Of a DNA stretch of 64,000 bases, positions 42,067 through 55,700 are shown one piece after another. The stretch is taken from contig JAENRU010000485.1 of NCBI GenBank assembly GCA_016647705.1, forward strand, positions 372,001-436,000, written 5' to 3'. The DNA is from Eucommia ulmoides (Eukaryota > Streptophyta > Magnoliopsida > Garryales > Eucommiaceae). Every line of letters begins with the position of its first letter. Positions within the stretch are counted from its first letter, which is position 1. Position numbers and translations under genes: made by a program. The notes beneath the pieces were generated by a model. It saw only the letters and a list, made by a program, of their open reading frames with translations. It did no database searches and was not told the DNA's origin.

Positions 42067-44860
42067 CTAAGGGTTAATACCACTTATACCCCCTCAACTA
42101 TTGACTGGAATCACGGGAATCCCCTCAACTTAAAAAACTACATGGGAGACCCCTTGAACTATTTGGTCAAATGACAGTGAGACCCCCTGTTTATTTTTTA
42201 TTTTGAAAATACCCTTTGAAAGTCAAAATTTTTATTTTTGACCAAATCCATTTTATTTTCAACTAAAATGACTATATTACCCTTATATTAAATACAATAG
42301 TTCAAAGAGAAAAATTCATAAAATATTCAGGGTACATATTGTAATTAGAATTCATCTAAAACTTTTGGTCTTCATTTCCAGCCCCAAATCCACCACCTTT
42401 ATCCATGTTTGCACCGAAGAATTTCCCCTAGATTTTAGGGTTCGATTTGTTCCGCCCAACTCCACTTGATCTCTCGTTCCACTTCTTCAGCTGGAAACAT
42501 AATGAGAATCCCTTTCGAGCGTGTTGGTCTTGAAATCCCTAATGATGTCCGAATCCAGCAGCTTGCTTCACGCCGATCCCCCCATGATCTTTGACGAATT
42601 CAATGCCGTGAATCGAATCAGCGTTAGATTTGTGAATCGAATCGAATTGAATCAGCTCCAAGGCCATGACCCATGTGCCATCACCAGAACCATCATCCCA
42701 TTAGTTATGGACTCTGATGTCTACTTCATTTTCAAGAACACAACAAGATGGGTTTCTTCTACTGGGGCTCTACTCTCACCGTCAACGGTTTCTCCGTCCT
42801 CACCCGGATTCTTGAGCTAACCCTAGTGTGTCTGTAGAGGAGTAAATACAGAGAAAATGTTCCATCTTCTCTATTATCATCAACTCTCAACACAATGAAA
42901 ATGTACTTGAGAAAACACAAAGGACGGAACGAATCAAAATTGGATTTTGATTTGTGGGTATTGTTTTAGGGTTTGGATTTGTGGTTTATTTTTACTTGAA
43001 GAAGATGAAAATGGATTCACTTTTCTTCTCTCTCTATCCTTACCTTCTGGGTTTGTTCGTTGCCATCTCTTTACCTCAATTTCATGAAATTTGAGGTTGA
43101 ACTTTTAGATCTAGAAGATCAAAACAATGTTCTCCATCGATCTTTTCACTGATACCCACTGCCTGATTGCCGAAGCTTCCACTATTTCCCTCCCTTTCTT
43201 AATCAACGATGTTCTGCCAACGGTTTATCGGAGATGATAGAGGTTGATCAGAGATGATTACGACACTATTATTATCTTCGGTGTTTGGTGTTTCCAAACT
43301 TTGTTATTTACTTTGAATTTATATTTTATTGATCGTTTCGTTTAAGATTGTTTAGAGAATCATTTTAAATTTAAAAGTCTAAAAATATTTTTGAACGATT
43401 TATTTTATTATCTGATTACGTGCCTTAAATTGTGCTACCTACTTTATTAATTAATCAGATTTTATTTGCATTACATTATATCTATCACGTAGTAATTACT
43501 CAAGACATTAATTGAGTAAATTGTATTGAGGTGGTAGAAGCTACTTGTGGGAAGAAACTCATATTTTTTTTCTTCGTATTTGTGAGTTTGAGCGGATTAG
43601 ACACGTTTAGGACGGTATCTAGTTTGGGTAATTAGGTTTCAATCTTTTTCCTGTGAAAAATATTAGAGTTTGATCTTTATCCTGCAAAAAGATTAAATTA
43701 TTCTTTTCCTTTAAAAAGAATTAAATTTTGATTCTCTTTGTAATAGAATTGAGTGAGTGTAAAAGTTCTTCCTAAACTTGAGAAAATGATAAGTGTAAAA
43801 GTGTAAGGGAGTGATAGATTTGATCTTTAACCTGTTAAAATGATTATGTTTTGATTTTTCCTATAATAGAATTAGGTTAGTTTTGAGTTTGGTAAAAAGA
43901 TAAGATTTTTCCTAAGCTTGGAAAAAGGATAATGGTAAATGTTGATTATGAGCTTGTGAAAAGGATCGAGATTGTAAAGGCTTGATATCATTGATGATGA
44001 AACAAATAAAAAATAGACAAAACCCATTTCAAAATTCAAACAAATAGAGATGAAAAATTCGATATTTTATCAAATAGAGGAGCGAAGCATGTCCAAGGTT
44101 AGAGAGAGGTAGGTTTCGGGATTTAGGGATTGGAGTACAGGGGGGGAAGACGATCGTTCCGGAAGAAAACATGGGAGGCAATTCTTTGGTGGCGGTGGTG
44201 GTGTTGTTCGGCAATGAGAATACAACCAAATCGTGATTGGGTTTAGAGACCTCTGATGAGAATCAATGACCTTTTAAGCTCTCTTCTGTGGTTGCGGTGG
44301 AGATGGTGTGTGGTTCAGCAATGGTGGAGATGGTGTTGTTGTTTCGTTCAACGATGGAAAATGGGACGACTATAAAGATCGATTAGGGTTTTCTTCTTAG
44401 GTAAAGCTTCTCTCTCTCTCTCTCTCTCTCTTTTATTTGACTGTTTTTTGGTTTAGTGGTGGTGTTTTGGTTTGGGGTCTTCGGGGATATGGGTTTGCAG
44501 ATGGTGGTGTTTGGTTCGGCAATGGCGGAGACGGTGGTGGAGGTGGTCTTTGGTTCGGCGATGGTGGAGACAGTTGTGTAGTGGTGTTGTGGTGCTCGGT
44601 GGTGCAGAGAAACAAAGAAGGAGAGGACTGAGGAGCCAAAAGAAAAAAAAAAGTGTGGGAAAAAAATATTGTCTTCTTAGTTTAACAACAGATGCAAATA
44701 GACCCCATTAAATTAATAAGAGTGAAATAACGCATGTACCCTTGGCCAAATAGTTTAGTTACGTGTTTGTCACGTGATTATTTTCGTCCAAAATCCCCAA
44801 ATTTCACTAACAGAATCCGTCGCAGGGGCCAATTTGGACTAAGAACTTTTTAACCCACAT
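42067..44860. mobile_element. Mutator-like element remnant or composite
   Basis: Left edge gggttaataccacttatacc followed by ccctcaactattgactgg is typical of long-TIR Mutator-like ends. The right part (44635-44846) matches the right part of the 21784-23632 element: gaggactgaggagcc, gtgtgggaaaaaaa, cttagtttaacaacatatgc-like, ttggccaaatagt and actaacagaatc. The two ends do not mirror each other, so this may be two joined remnants. The interior has no recognised gene. Frames at 42521-42820 and 44029-44711 are simple-sequence or unassigned. Confidence 0.5.
44400..44432. repeat. (CT)n microsatellite
   Basis: A CT run of about 11 dinucleotides inside the Mutator-like remnant. Confidence 0.85.
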
Positions 44861-45030
44861 TAGTCACACTCCAATTAGCTGATAGGTCCATGAAAAAACT
44901 ATGAGGCATCATTGTCTTCCGTTCTTAGTATATGACAAATTTAGCCTAGGAAGTTTTCAACCCATATCCGTCACGCTCTAATTAGCTGATAGGTTCATGA
45001 AGAAATCATGAGACATCATTGAGGATGTCG
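44840..45030. repeat. Direct repeat of about 85 bp, 106 bp apart
   Basis: aattagctgataggtccatg and aattagctgataggttcatg (near 44873 and 44979), each preceded by aaccca and followed by atgaggcatcattg or atgagacatcattg. Confidence 0.75.
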
Positions 45031-45589
45031 TAATGAAAGTTGATAAATTATACTTTTCCTGTGGAATTCTTTCTTATGGCCATGGAGCTAGTGCCATATC
45101 CCAAACACCAAATCCCTGTCATTTTAGGCTAGTTGTTTTTAGCTACGACCAACGCTCATATAGACTGTTGAACAGGGGGTATGAAAGCGTCGTTTGGGAA
45201 TATGAAGGTCAAGCTAAATATATTTGACCTAACAAGTACACCACGACTTGAGAAAGTGGGTAAGTGTTTTGTGATCGAGCAAATAGGAATTAATATGGAT
45301 GACAAGCCTTAGTCATACCATACAACCTAGGGAGTTTAGAACAACTTCAAGGATAGAGAAGAAAAAGAAGCATAAGAAGAGGACAATTAGAACTCAGTTT
45401 ACTACACCACCAAATGGAGTGAGTACTGTGAAGTGACGTGTCTACTATGGTCAATATCGATCCAATAATGAGAGGTTGCTAAGGGAGAAAAAAATTATTG
45501 CTAGCAAGAATATGTCATGTGATACTCGAGTTTGGGAATCTAAGGGGCGCAATAAAATTGAAGACAATAAATAAGAGTAGGGGTTTAAA
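45031..45589. other. Unassigned intergenic DNA
   Basis: Slightly less AT-rich than its surroundings. The frame at 45033-45227 has no recognised domain. Could be captured sequence, but nothing supports a gene. Confidence 0.4.
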
Positions 45590-46030
45590 TGTAACCCTCG
45601 CACCAGACCTGCCGGACCCGATATCAGGTCGGACAGTTATAAGCCCATTTTTTTTAATCTTCCCGAACTCTACAACTCCGATCCCTGACACACTTCGAAC
45701 CGGATTTCACCCTATCCATACCCGATATACCGGAACTTGCCCGATCATTAACCCTAAAGCTATTAATTTACCAAATACCCCCCAAACCTAGCATATTATT
45801 AACTACCCCCGTATATATATGGAAAGTAGGGTTTTGTTAATTCATTTCTCTAGTTTCACTGCTCAGATATCCTCTCATCTCATACTCTCTCTCTCTTTCT
45901 CTCCCCTCTCAAGTTTTCTCCTCCTCAAATCACACGTCCGACTATCTGCTCTCCTTAGATCAGACCCGTCGTTCCTCGCCATTTGCTATGCCTTCTTTCT
46001 GGTCAAAAATTTCCTCCGATCTGTAAGTTT
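45590..46030 (+). mobile_element. hAT element 5'-end remnant
   Basis: GC-rich patch with ggacccgatatcaggtcgg, then a tatatatatgg TATA-like box (about 45810-45822), a CT-rich leader and a splice-donor-like ctg/GTAAGT-type site at 46022. The same plan (GC-rich end, TATA, CT-rich leader, early 5'-UTR intron) is seen in the larger hAT element at 60190-63930. No transposase follows, so this is a truncated remnant. Confidence 0.45.
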
Positions 46031-47454
46031 TTTTTGTTTCTTGTTATTGTTTTTAATTGTTTAATATGTTTCTTAGGCTTTTCAAATCCGTAACTTTAAT
46101 TGTTTCTCTCAAATTTGCTAGGGTTTTTAAATTTGTAAGTTTAATTGTTTAATTCTCTCTCTTCGATCTGTTTAAGTTTAATTGTTGAATTGTTTCTCCA
46201 ATCTGTTTAAATTTTTATGGTTTTTTCTGTTATTAATCAATTAATGTTTACTTGTTTAATTCTCATGAACAGTAAGAACAATGAAACCTTAAGTGCTTGT
46301 GTTTCTGCTAAATTTGTTCAACCTTAAGAACATTAAGAACTTATTCCCAAAATTATAAGAACAAATATGTTTCCAGAATTAAAAAAACTCTTGCAGAATT
46401 AAAAAACCATTCCCAGAATAGTCTCCCATAATTAAAAATTGTTCCTAAAAATTAAAAACTATTCCCAGAATAAAAAAAAAGATTCACAGAATAAAGAAAC
46501 TCTTTCAAGAATTAATTGTTTTTCCCCCAGAATTAACTTTAATTCAACAAAAACTGCTAGTTTTCAACAAAAAAGCTAGTGCTTGTTGCAATCTGTTATC
46601 TTAAAACTCACTGTGTTGAATTCAATAAGGGTTCACGTTCAAGTTCACCTAATTTATTCAATTTTTATTACTATTTTTTTAATTTTTATTTTCTCTTTTT
46701 TGAGGGGTTATATTTTGTCCCAAGTTTGATACTTAATAAATATTTAGAGGCGTTGAGTTCTCTTCCAAAATAATTACATTGTTAATTTACATAATCCATG
46801 GGAAAAATAGAAGATCGCTAAATAGATCTAACTATTATACATAATTATTTTTACTAAAATCAATACAGTTTAATAGAATAAATATAGTTAGAAATTAATT
46901 CACTATATTAGTAGGAATCGAATGGATATTCTTGGTCTATAGAGTATTTTTCACGACATTTCGTCCTTTACTTTATTCACAAAGTGAATGATTAAAGGCA
47001 CCTCTTTTTCTCTTTTTAATTTGGCCTTTTTCGCCAACCATTAAGAAACCACCACGTCTGCATATATATGAGAGAAATACAACATTTCGTCCTTTACTTT
47101 ATTCAAAAAGTGAATGGTTGCAAAGACTTCTCTATTTCTCTTAATCTTCGCTCACAAAGATGACAAATTTAATTCGCTAATCACATGTTTGGCTTCTCAG
47201 TAAGTGCATTTTCATAATTTTATATTTATATTTATATTTTTAATTTTAATCTTTTTCTTTTTTTTCACTAAGCAAATGACTCTTTTGACAGCATACACAA
47301 ACCTAAGCTCTTCAATGGTAGTAGGATTTCTGAACTGAAATCCGCCAAAAAAAGTGCATCGAATTACAGGGAAATGATCATTACCTCAAACTTCCAATAC
47401 CTCCATCTCTACCATAGAATTAATTGAACGTATATTTTATAATTATATTATTGG
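46031..47454. other. AT-rich intergenic DNA
   Basis: No gene. 46330-46530 has degenerate repeats of ttcccagaattaaaaa. Two short direct repeats of acatttcgtcctttacttta (46958 and 47082) flank a CA/GA-rich piece. Confidence 0.5.
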
Positions 47455-48370
47455 TCAGATGTTTGAATATTTTTAAGGAACTATTTTTTCATGATATTGA
47501 GAGATTTGGAATAGAAATGTGATTTTGTCTTTCACATGTGAAATTCAACAAATACTATGAATTTACACTTTGCACCCCAAACTCGGAAATTTGATCTTTT
47601 TCTTTTTTACCATCGAAATCCAATATAAATACTTTTCAACTTTATTGTTTTTTTTTTTTTTTTTTTCTCTACCTCTATCTCTTGAATTTTTTTTGGGTTT
47701 ATTTCTTTAATTTTGGGTATGGTATTTGTAAAAAATTCAAAAAAAGAGGATAATTAGTCAATAGTCCCAATTAAACAATCAAATCCATAATTTATCCTAC
47801 TTTAATTTTAATCTGAATATAAATCTCTTATTATGTTTTGCTTTGTGTTTTAGTTTCGTGATTAATACTAATTTTTATTTTCAATGAAATGCTCAAGGTT
47901 TGTATCATCGATTGCCATTGCCACCCATTGCTAGACCTCAGGCCTTCGATCGTCAAAGTCCAGCCACCAGCCCCAACATTTTTTCAGTTAAATTAATTAT
48001 TTTTAGTGTACCTTTTAGTTTTGTGCAATTTTTTTTTTTAATGTACATTTTAGTATATTTTATGATTGCATCTTTAGTGCATTTTTTGTTACATTCATGT
48101 AAATTTTGGGCGACCGGTAATAATAAAATTAATGGAATGTAACTAAAAAATATATTAAAAAAATATTACTGAAAATTTGGTTGAATGTAACAAAACAAAT
48201 AAATTTTAGTGACCGGTAATTGGAGTTTCGACCGACGATTGCCGAAATCCGACGGCTGTGGGATGACGGTTGGCTATGTAACCCTAATTGGAATATTAAG
48301 GTTTTTATGAACTCTAATAAATGAACCTAAAACTAATCTACTTATTTGGTTTCAGCATTTTTATTAATTT
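47455..48370. repeat. Large intergenic duplication, copy 1
   Basis: Ordered matches to 49020-50180: ggtcagatgtttgaatat, gaactattttttcatg, acactttgcaccccaaact, ttgggtatggtatttgtaaa, agtcaatagtcccaattaaa, the cgaccggtaa segment, and gggatgacggttggctatgt. No coding function. The frame at 47900-48142 is not recognised. Confidence 0.8.
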
Positions 48371-49019
48371 GATGTTATTATTTTGACCTTCCACCAAGTA
48401 TCCCATTAAAAAAAATAATTAAAAGTTTAAAACTAGAAAACTAAAAAGAAGACAACAAAAATGAAAACAAAACAAAACGGAAAAAAATCAAATTTAGAAA
48501 CAAAAAAGAAAAATATTTTACTTTGTGTATTTTTTTTAATTTATGTATATATATATATGTTTCTAGTTTTGTTTTATTTTTATTTTTTTAATTTAGTTTT
48601 TTTTTTTTTTTTGAATTCCTATTTTTTGTTTTTATTTTTGATTATTTTTGTTTTCTTTTCACGTTTTTTCTTTTCTGGGGTTTCAATTTTGATTCTTTTT
48701 TCCACAGACGTCGTGTAAAAAAATTTAAGAAAATGAAATTTAAAATACAGAATTAAAAAGAGGATATATTAGAAAATAGAAATAGAAAGCCAATGTAATA
48801 TTTGTTACCATTATATAATAAAACCTCCAAACAAACTCCTAATGTTTCCCTAATTTTTATTAAGATACTTTCACTTTCATTTAATAAATTCATTTCCTAA
48901 ATTATTTTTCAAAAGAAAATCAACATATAATCTTAATTTACACTTTGCACCCCCAAACTAATAAAAATTTGATTCACCATTTATGTAATTTTTCGGCGAC
49001 CGGTAACCATAAAATTAGT
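48371..49019. other. AT-rich DNA between duplicated copies
   Basis: T-rich tracts near 48525-48690. 48935-49015 holds a third partial copy of the acactttgcacccccaaact and gcgaccggtaaccataaaat motifs. No gene. Confidence 0.5.
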
Positions 49020-50180
49020 TAAATTGGTGAGATGTTTGAATATGTTTTAAGGAACTATTTTTCCATGAAATTGAGAGATTTGGATTAGAAATGTGATTTT
49101 GTTTTTGACATGTGAAATTCAACATATACTCTAGATTTACACTTTGCACCCCAAACTAATTGGAAATTTAATCTTTTTCTTTTTACCATCGAAATCCAAT
49201 ATATAATCTTAATTTATTGTTGGTCGGTAAAAGTTTGTAAAAAAATTCTAATGATTATAAATTTGTAATTTTTGGACAGGGTGAAAATATAAAAGAATGA
49301 AAATATAGGGCAGAAGAAGGTATTTTAGAATATCTCATATTTTTTACTTCATCTTCTTCTACCAGCCCTCGATCCCCTGATCTTTTGGTGTCATTCATGC
49401 ATGCTTGGCCACAAATGCAGGGAGAGCATCTTATGTTTTTTAAGCTCCTTGTACTTCCATTTTGTTTCATTTTAATCCCTTTACTTTAAAAACCTAAACT
49501 TCACACCTTTCTAATTGTGTGATTGATAGGAGAAACTCATTTTTTATTTTAAAAATATAAAAAAGAATTATTTTTCCTTATTTCTTAATTTAAATTTAAT
49601 ATTTAAAAGGTACAAATCAGAAAAACTAATTTTTTTTTTTGGTTTTATTTCTTTAATTTTGGGTATGGTATTTATAAAAAATTCAAAAAAGAAAAAGAAA
49701 AAGAGAGGATAATTAGTCAATAGTCCCAATTAAACAATCCAATCCATAATATATTCTATTTTAATTTTTATCTGAGTATAAATCTCTTAATTATGTTTTT
49801 ATTTTTAATGTATTTTTTCAGTTTCATGCGACTATTTTTTTAATGTACATTTTTGTATATTTTATAATTACATTGTAGTTTATTTTTTGTTACATTCATG
49901 TAATTTTTCAATGACTAACAATCATAAATTAATTGAATGTAACTCAAAATATAACTAAAAATATATAAAAAAATTATTATTGAAAAATTAGTTGAATGTC
50001 AAAAAAAAAAATCTAGTGACCGGTAAATGGAGTTTAGATGACCGATGGCAGCCGCGGAATTCGGCGGCGATGGGACGACAGTTAGCAATGTAACCTTAAT
50101 TGAAATATGAATATTTTTATGAAGTCTAATAGATGAGGCTAAAACTAAATTATTTATTTGGTTTCAACATTTTTTTTTTT
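49020..50180. repeat. Large intergenic duplication, copy 2
   Basis: Same ordered motifs as copy 1, with an additional segment of about 380 bp near 49215-49600 and an intact-looking gatgggacgacagttagcaa end. Offsets to copy 1 change from 1568 to 1952 to 1799 bp, showing at least two later insertions or deletions. Confidence 0.8.
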
Positions 50181-51699
50181 TAATAAGAGGGTCCCTTGTA
50201 ATGGGGGAAGGGGCATGGCTTATGGGGAGGCAAGGAGAATGGGAATCAATCCTGATGTTAAAATCTAATTCAACGGTTAATCTGGATCATAATATACGTT
50301 TTTGTTTCCGTTTCCATTTCCATTTTCATTATAATTTTTTTCTAGTTCTCAAATTTCGATTTTTGATTCAAGAAAACAAATAGATTTTTCATTCCCAGAT
50401 TTTTGTTTCTGTTTTAATAATATTAATATATTTTTTGTTCTGAAATCAGAAACATGAACTGATTTTTTCATTTTTAAATTATTTTTTATTCAAAATATAA
50501 ATTTATGAGTAAGAAAATATTTTTTTTAGAAAACATAAAGAGAAATATGAAAACAAAAAACATGTTTCTAAACCAAAACAAAAAAATTGAGAAAAAAAAA
50601 ATCTATTTCTATTCCCAAAATAAAAATAGAATATTAAAAATATAAATATCTATATATTTTCTTATTCATAATGAAAAGATAAAATTGAGAACAAAATATT
50701 TTGTCTCCATCATTTGTTGAATAATATTTATTTTTAGTTTTTAACTTTTTAAATTCAAATTAATATAAGCTTAACTTGATAAAATTAATTTATAGGAAAT
50801 ATTGAAGTCAATGTCAAATTAAGAATTATAGGCTAAAATGAGGTGAGTTATTTTATGTATAACCCAAAATCCCTCCCCCCCCCCCCCAAAAAAACCTATT
50901 ATGAATCATGGAATCCAATTCCACCCACATGAAATATGCAATCTAATTCTATCCATTTTAAATTCAACAAAATCAAACTTTTGATTCCATTGGATAATCA
51001 AATAAAAGAATGAGAATTGAATGTGGAATTGCGATTCCATTTCACCCTCATTCTGTCCAGCTAAATATATTGTTAAAATTTAGATAATGTCACACTTTAT
51101 CCTCTCCATGTCTCAATTTTTTTAAATTGCTCCAAAGAGTTTGATTTTCCTACGAACTAGGTCCGATTGAAGAATTTGCAAAAGTTAAAAAATAGGTTGT
51201 GAGGATGGAAAAAGGTAAAAAAATAAAAAAAAATGAGAGAATAATATATTTTTATTCATTGTAAAAAGAAATTCTCTAGAGTTATTTTGTTAGAAAGAAA
51301 AATAAAAAAGAGAGAAAATCATTCATTTTAATGTAATTTTTTATTTTACCATTTTATATCACAAAAATAAATTAAAAATTTTATTATTAAAAGTATAATT
51401 ATAATATTACTTATTTTTTTCTATTATTCTTTATTTTTCTCCCAAATTTAGTGAATTTTTTTTTTTCCGAAAATTATCAATTTTTTTTTTTTTTTTATAT
51501 CCATTTTCCTCCCAACCAAATTGCTAATTATTAATTGAAACTTCTAGAAGACAGACCCGAAATGGCAACGTTGACTTCAGGCCTCTTCAAGTAGTAGAAA
51601 TAATGGCAAACGAAAGCAGTGGAATATAGCAGATCTACAGAGTAAGTACAGCTTTACCATTGCCGGCCGACCGGTGGTCCTGCTGCCCGATCTTATCGA
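50181..51699. other. AT-rich upstream region of the ankyrin gene
   Basis: No gene. 50280-50710 is rich in gtttctgttt and its complement, recalling the MITE-like ends but without clear boundaries. A C run lies at 50873-50887 and long T or A runs occur near 51480-51500. The gene promoter must lie in the last few hundred bases, but no convincing TATA box was found. Confidence 0.5.
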
Positions 51700-52752
51700 A
51701 TGGCCGCCTCATCTTCTGCACAATCACTCGGAAATGGAGGTATGAGCAATCCTGGTAAGCTGGGAAATCCTTAGTATAATTTGCTATGTCGAGACATCGG
51801 AAGAAAACATATAACGTACATAAATCTGGTGTGGAAGATTGTTGCGAAATGCAATATAGATGGATCCACAAATGCTCTTTATTTGATGCCCTAACTTTTA
51901 CTGATCTTATTTTGATTCATCAGCGTTTGTTGTTTTGTTTGTTTACTGATGCTGCAACAAATTTAAAGATGCAGATGTAATTGTGACTGATCCAGGTGGC
52001 GAAGAAAAGAAGGATCCGAGCTATTACTACCCGCTTTACAAAGCTGCGCTGAGCGGAGACTGGACTAGTGCCGAGATATTCATCAACAGAAATCCAGATT
52101 CCATCAAACAAGTGATCACGAAGAACGGGGAGACGGCGCTGCAGATTGCTGCTACGACAGGGAAATCGTTATATTTTGTGAAGAAATTGGTGGAAAGGAT
52201 GTCGAAGGAGGCGCTGGCATTGCCCGACAACAATGGCGATACAGCCCTTAATCTTTGTGCGGTGGTTGGGGATATCCAGGTAGCAAGTATAATGGTGAAA
52301 AAGAACCCAACGGTGCCTCACATTAAGAACAATAGAGGTAACTTTCCAATCCACAAGGCAGCTCAAAATGCTCAAAAAGACATGGTTCGGTATTTGTTAG
52401 AAGTCACAAGAGAAGATGTTGAGCCTAGTCCTATCGCTGGCAAATCTGGCGCTCTGCTTCTGATTAATGTCATTACTTCTGGATTCTTGGGTAAGCAAGT
52501 TTTTAATTTTGTAAGGATTCGTTTTCTCTGCATTTCTCTTTTTTAGTAATGAGAATCGGAGAAATAGTATTTTTCTTTGGGGAGCTTTATGCAACTTTTT
52601 TCACTAATCACATATCCAAAAAAATAATCACAAGGTTGTAACCAACTAGATATCTGGATTACCTCCTTACCTCTTCGAGGAAGTTTTAGAGTTCACCATA
52701 TATATATATATATATATATATCCCTTTATTTTTTATTTTTGTATATCCCTTC

Positions 52753-52790
<38 letters not shown>

Positions 52791-55700
52791 TATTTTTTAT
52801 TTTTGTATATCCCTTCATTTTTTATTTTTGCATCATGTGACCTGAAGGTCGCGGGTTCGAGTAGTGGAAACAAGCTCTTGCACAAAAGTAAGTTAAAATT
52901 GCGTATAATAGACCTAAGTGGTCTAGCCTTTCTCTGGACCCTGCGCATAGCGGGAGCTTTGTAGTATCGGACTGCCCTTTACACCATCCTCCCCTTCCTT
53001 GTTCCTCCTATCTCCAGCGACAATTATTGCTCGCGGCTGGGGATGTCCATCTAACACCGCGCAACGACTGCAGCTCATGGCGAATTTAGCCCGCAAGACA
53101 CAGAGAGAGGGAGATAGGAGTTGGTGGTGGTGGGTAGATCGGGGGCTGGGCAGATCCTATTTTATATATATATAAAAGAGCGAGGATAGTGATGAAGAAG
53201 AAGAAGAGGGGATTACGAAATTTAGTTCTTTTATTTATTTTTTCAAAAATCGAATTGTGTTTTTTGCATTTGTTGGACGAAATTACCCTTATATATGGAT
53301 AGCAGATTTTTTGCAATTAACCCTTTTTACTTTTCTTTTTTTTTCTAAATAGAATAGCGTTTCCTTCCCAAATTGGGAGATTTGACTAGAGATGGAGACA
53401 TTCTTTTCATAAAACCCAGGGGATGATAGTCATTTCGCTAGAATTATTATACTTTTTCTTCTTTTCTTTTAATGAGATCACCCAACAAGATGGAAAGAGA
53501 CCTTTTATTTCTCTCAATCGACAGTGTGAAAATAAAAAATAAAAAATTGGAGGAAGGTATGCAAAACAGTGCGAACTTTAGCACTAAATGAAAATGTACA
53601 ATATGATTCATGAACGATTATATTTGTACTTTACAGATGTGGCATTGGATTTGGTTCAACGCTACCCTCACATGGCTACGGTGAAGCTTGACAACGGTCG
53701 ATCTGCCTTGCAGGCGATAGCAAAGAAGGCCTCGGCATTCCGCAGTGGATGCGACCTCAACGTTTGGCAGCGTTTTATTTACTCTTGTTAGTTTCTTTAA
53801 ATCCACCATACCTTACATTTTCTTTCTTTCATTTGATTTCTTTTATAGTCTAATAAAAGAGTTCAATTTCTTGGTTTACTACTCAAGTGTAACCAAAAGT
53901 CAAACCTCGTATTTTTTCCAAATAGTACATATGGAGGTGCAAAAAATTTGAAGTTTTTCGCTCATTTTGTGAAAAAGGTGTTCAATTAAAGTTGGAGGAC
54001 CACCCTATTAAGAGCATGAGATATGACATTGAGAATCCAGTTGACAATGCTCAGATGCAGATGTCTTACTCTTTTCGACTGCCTAATGGAAAACACTCAT
54101 TGTCTGGTTGGTATTTCTTGTACTTCTTCTTTACATGGAAACTTGTTTTGAGATGTTGACTCGATTATGTTGTCACGCAGTGTGCCAAAGGATGCATGCT
54201 ATGCTCTTGAAATGCTTGGAATCATTTGGTAAGGAACAAGTTGCTACGGCCTCATATGGTTACTATTTCCATTCCTTGATTTTTGTTCCTGCTCCCAAAA
54301 TTTTAGAATTAATGTACAAAAGCGCGTTTGATAAACACGTTTATGTTCTCAAAATTTTGGGAGTATTTTGTGAATTCCTTAAGAATGTAGCAAACAAAAA
54401 AATGTTGATTCCTATTCACACCCACAAAACTATTTCCACCATCACAACAACAACAATTAAGCCTTTGTCATACTTATGTAGGGTTGACTACTTAAATCCG
54501 TTTACATCATAGTGATCAATCAAGGGTCATTCCATTTGTAGGGTTTAATGTCATCAAATGAGCTCTAATAGTCTCGTTCCAAGTCTTCTTAGGTTTACCT
54601 CTCCCTCTAGGAGTCCCTTGTATTTGAACTAAATCACATTTTCGTACTGGTGCTTCTATAGGCCTTTTATGCACATACCCAAACCATTGTAAATCATTTT
54701 CTCTAATTTCCTCTTCGATGGGTGCTATTCTTAAATTTTCTCTAATAGTTTCATTCTTAATTTTATCCATTCTCGTCTTCCAATTTATCCACCGCAACAT
54801 CGTCATGTCTGTCGCCCCCAATTTTTTGGATATGCTTCATTTTTACCGTCCAACATTTTGAATCATACAGAAGTGCCGGTTTTGTAGCAGTTTTGTAGAA
54901 TTTTCCTCTGATTTTCAACGGTATCCTACATTCACAAATCATTTCAACTGCACTTCTCCACTTTAATTAACCTGTCTTAATATACTCCTCGATTTCGTTA
55001 TTACTTTGAATCATTGAACCTAAAGATCTAAAATGATCAACATTTGGAATCTCCTCATTTCCAATTTTTATTGTACATTTCCCCAATCATCATTGAAATT
55101 ACAATGCATGTATTGTGTCTTGATTCTACTAACTTTCAAACTTTTAGACTCTAAGGCTTCTTTCCATATTTCTAATTTAGTATTAAGACTTATTCTACTT
55201 TCGTCAACTAGTATTATGTTATCTGCAAACAACATATTCCAAGGTACCTCATCTTGAATATATTTTGTGAACTCATCTATCATTAGAATAAAGAGGTAAG
55301 AACTTAAAGACGATCCTTGATGTAAGCCTATATTAATAAGAAATGTACAAATATCATCTCCTTCTGTTCAAACACTAGTGACTGCATCTTCATACATATC
55401 CTTAATTATCTCGATGTATACATTAGATACCTACTTCTTTTCTAACACCCACCACAAAACTTCTCTTGGTATCCGATCATAAGTCTTTTTCAGGTCCACA
55501 AATACCATATGTAAATCTTTTTTCTTTTCTCTATATTATCCATTAATCTCCTGAGTAAATAGATAGTTTTAGTGGTTGATTGGTTGAGAATAAATCTAAA
55601 TTAGTTCTCTTCTATGCTCCTTTCATGTCTTAGTTTTATATTCTATTGCTCTCTCCCAAAATTTCATAGTATGACTCATAAGTTTTATACCCTGATAGTT

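Noticed and set aside
42067-44860. One intact Mutator-like element
   Set aside because: The left and right ends are not inverted copies of each other, so a single element is not supported.
45033-45480. Captured gene fragment near the Mutator-like remnant
   Set aside because: Composition is slightly gene-like, but no domain, splice structure or flanking TIR supports it.
52850-52870. tRNA gene from the B-box-like ggttcgagtag
   Set aside because: No acceptor or anticodon stem. The downstream sequence follows the Au SINE.
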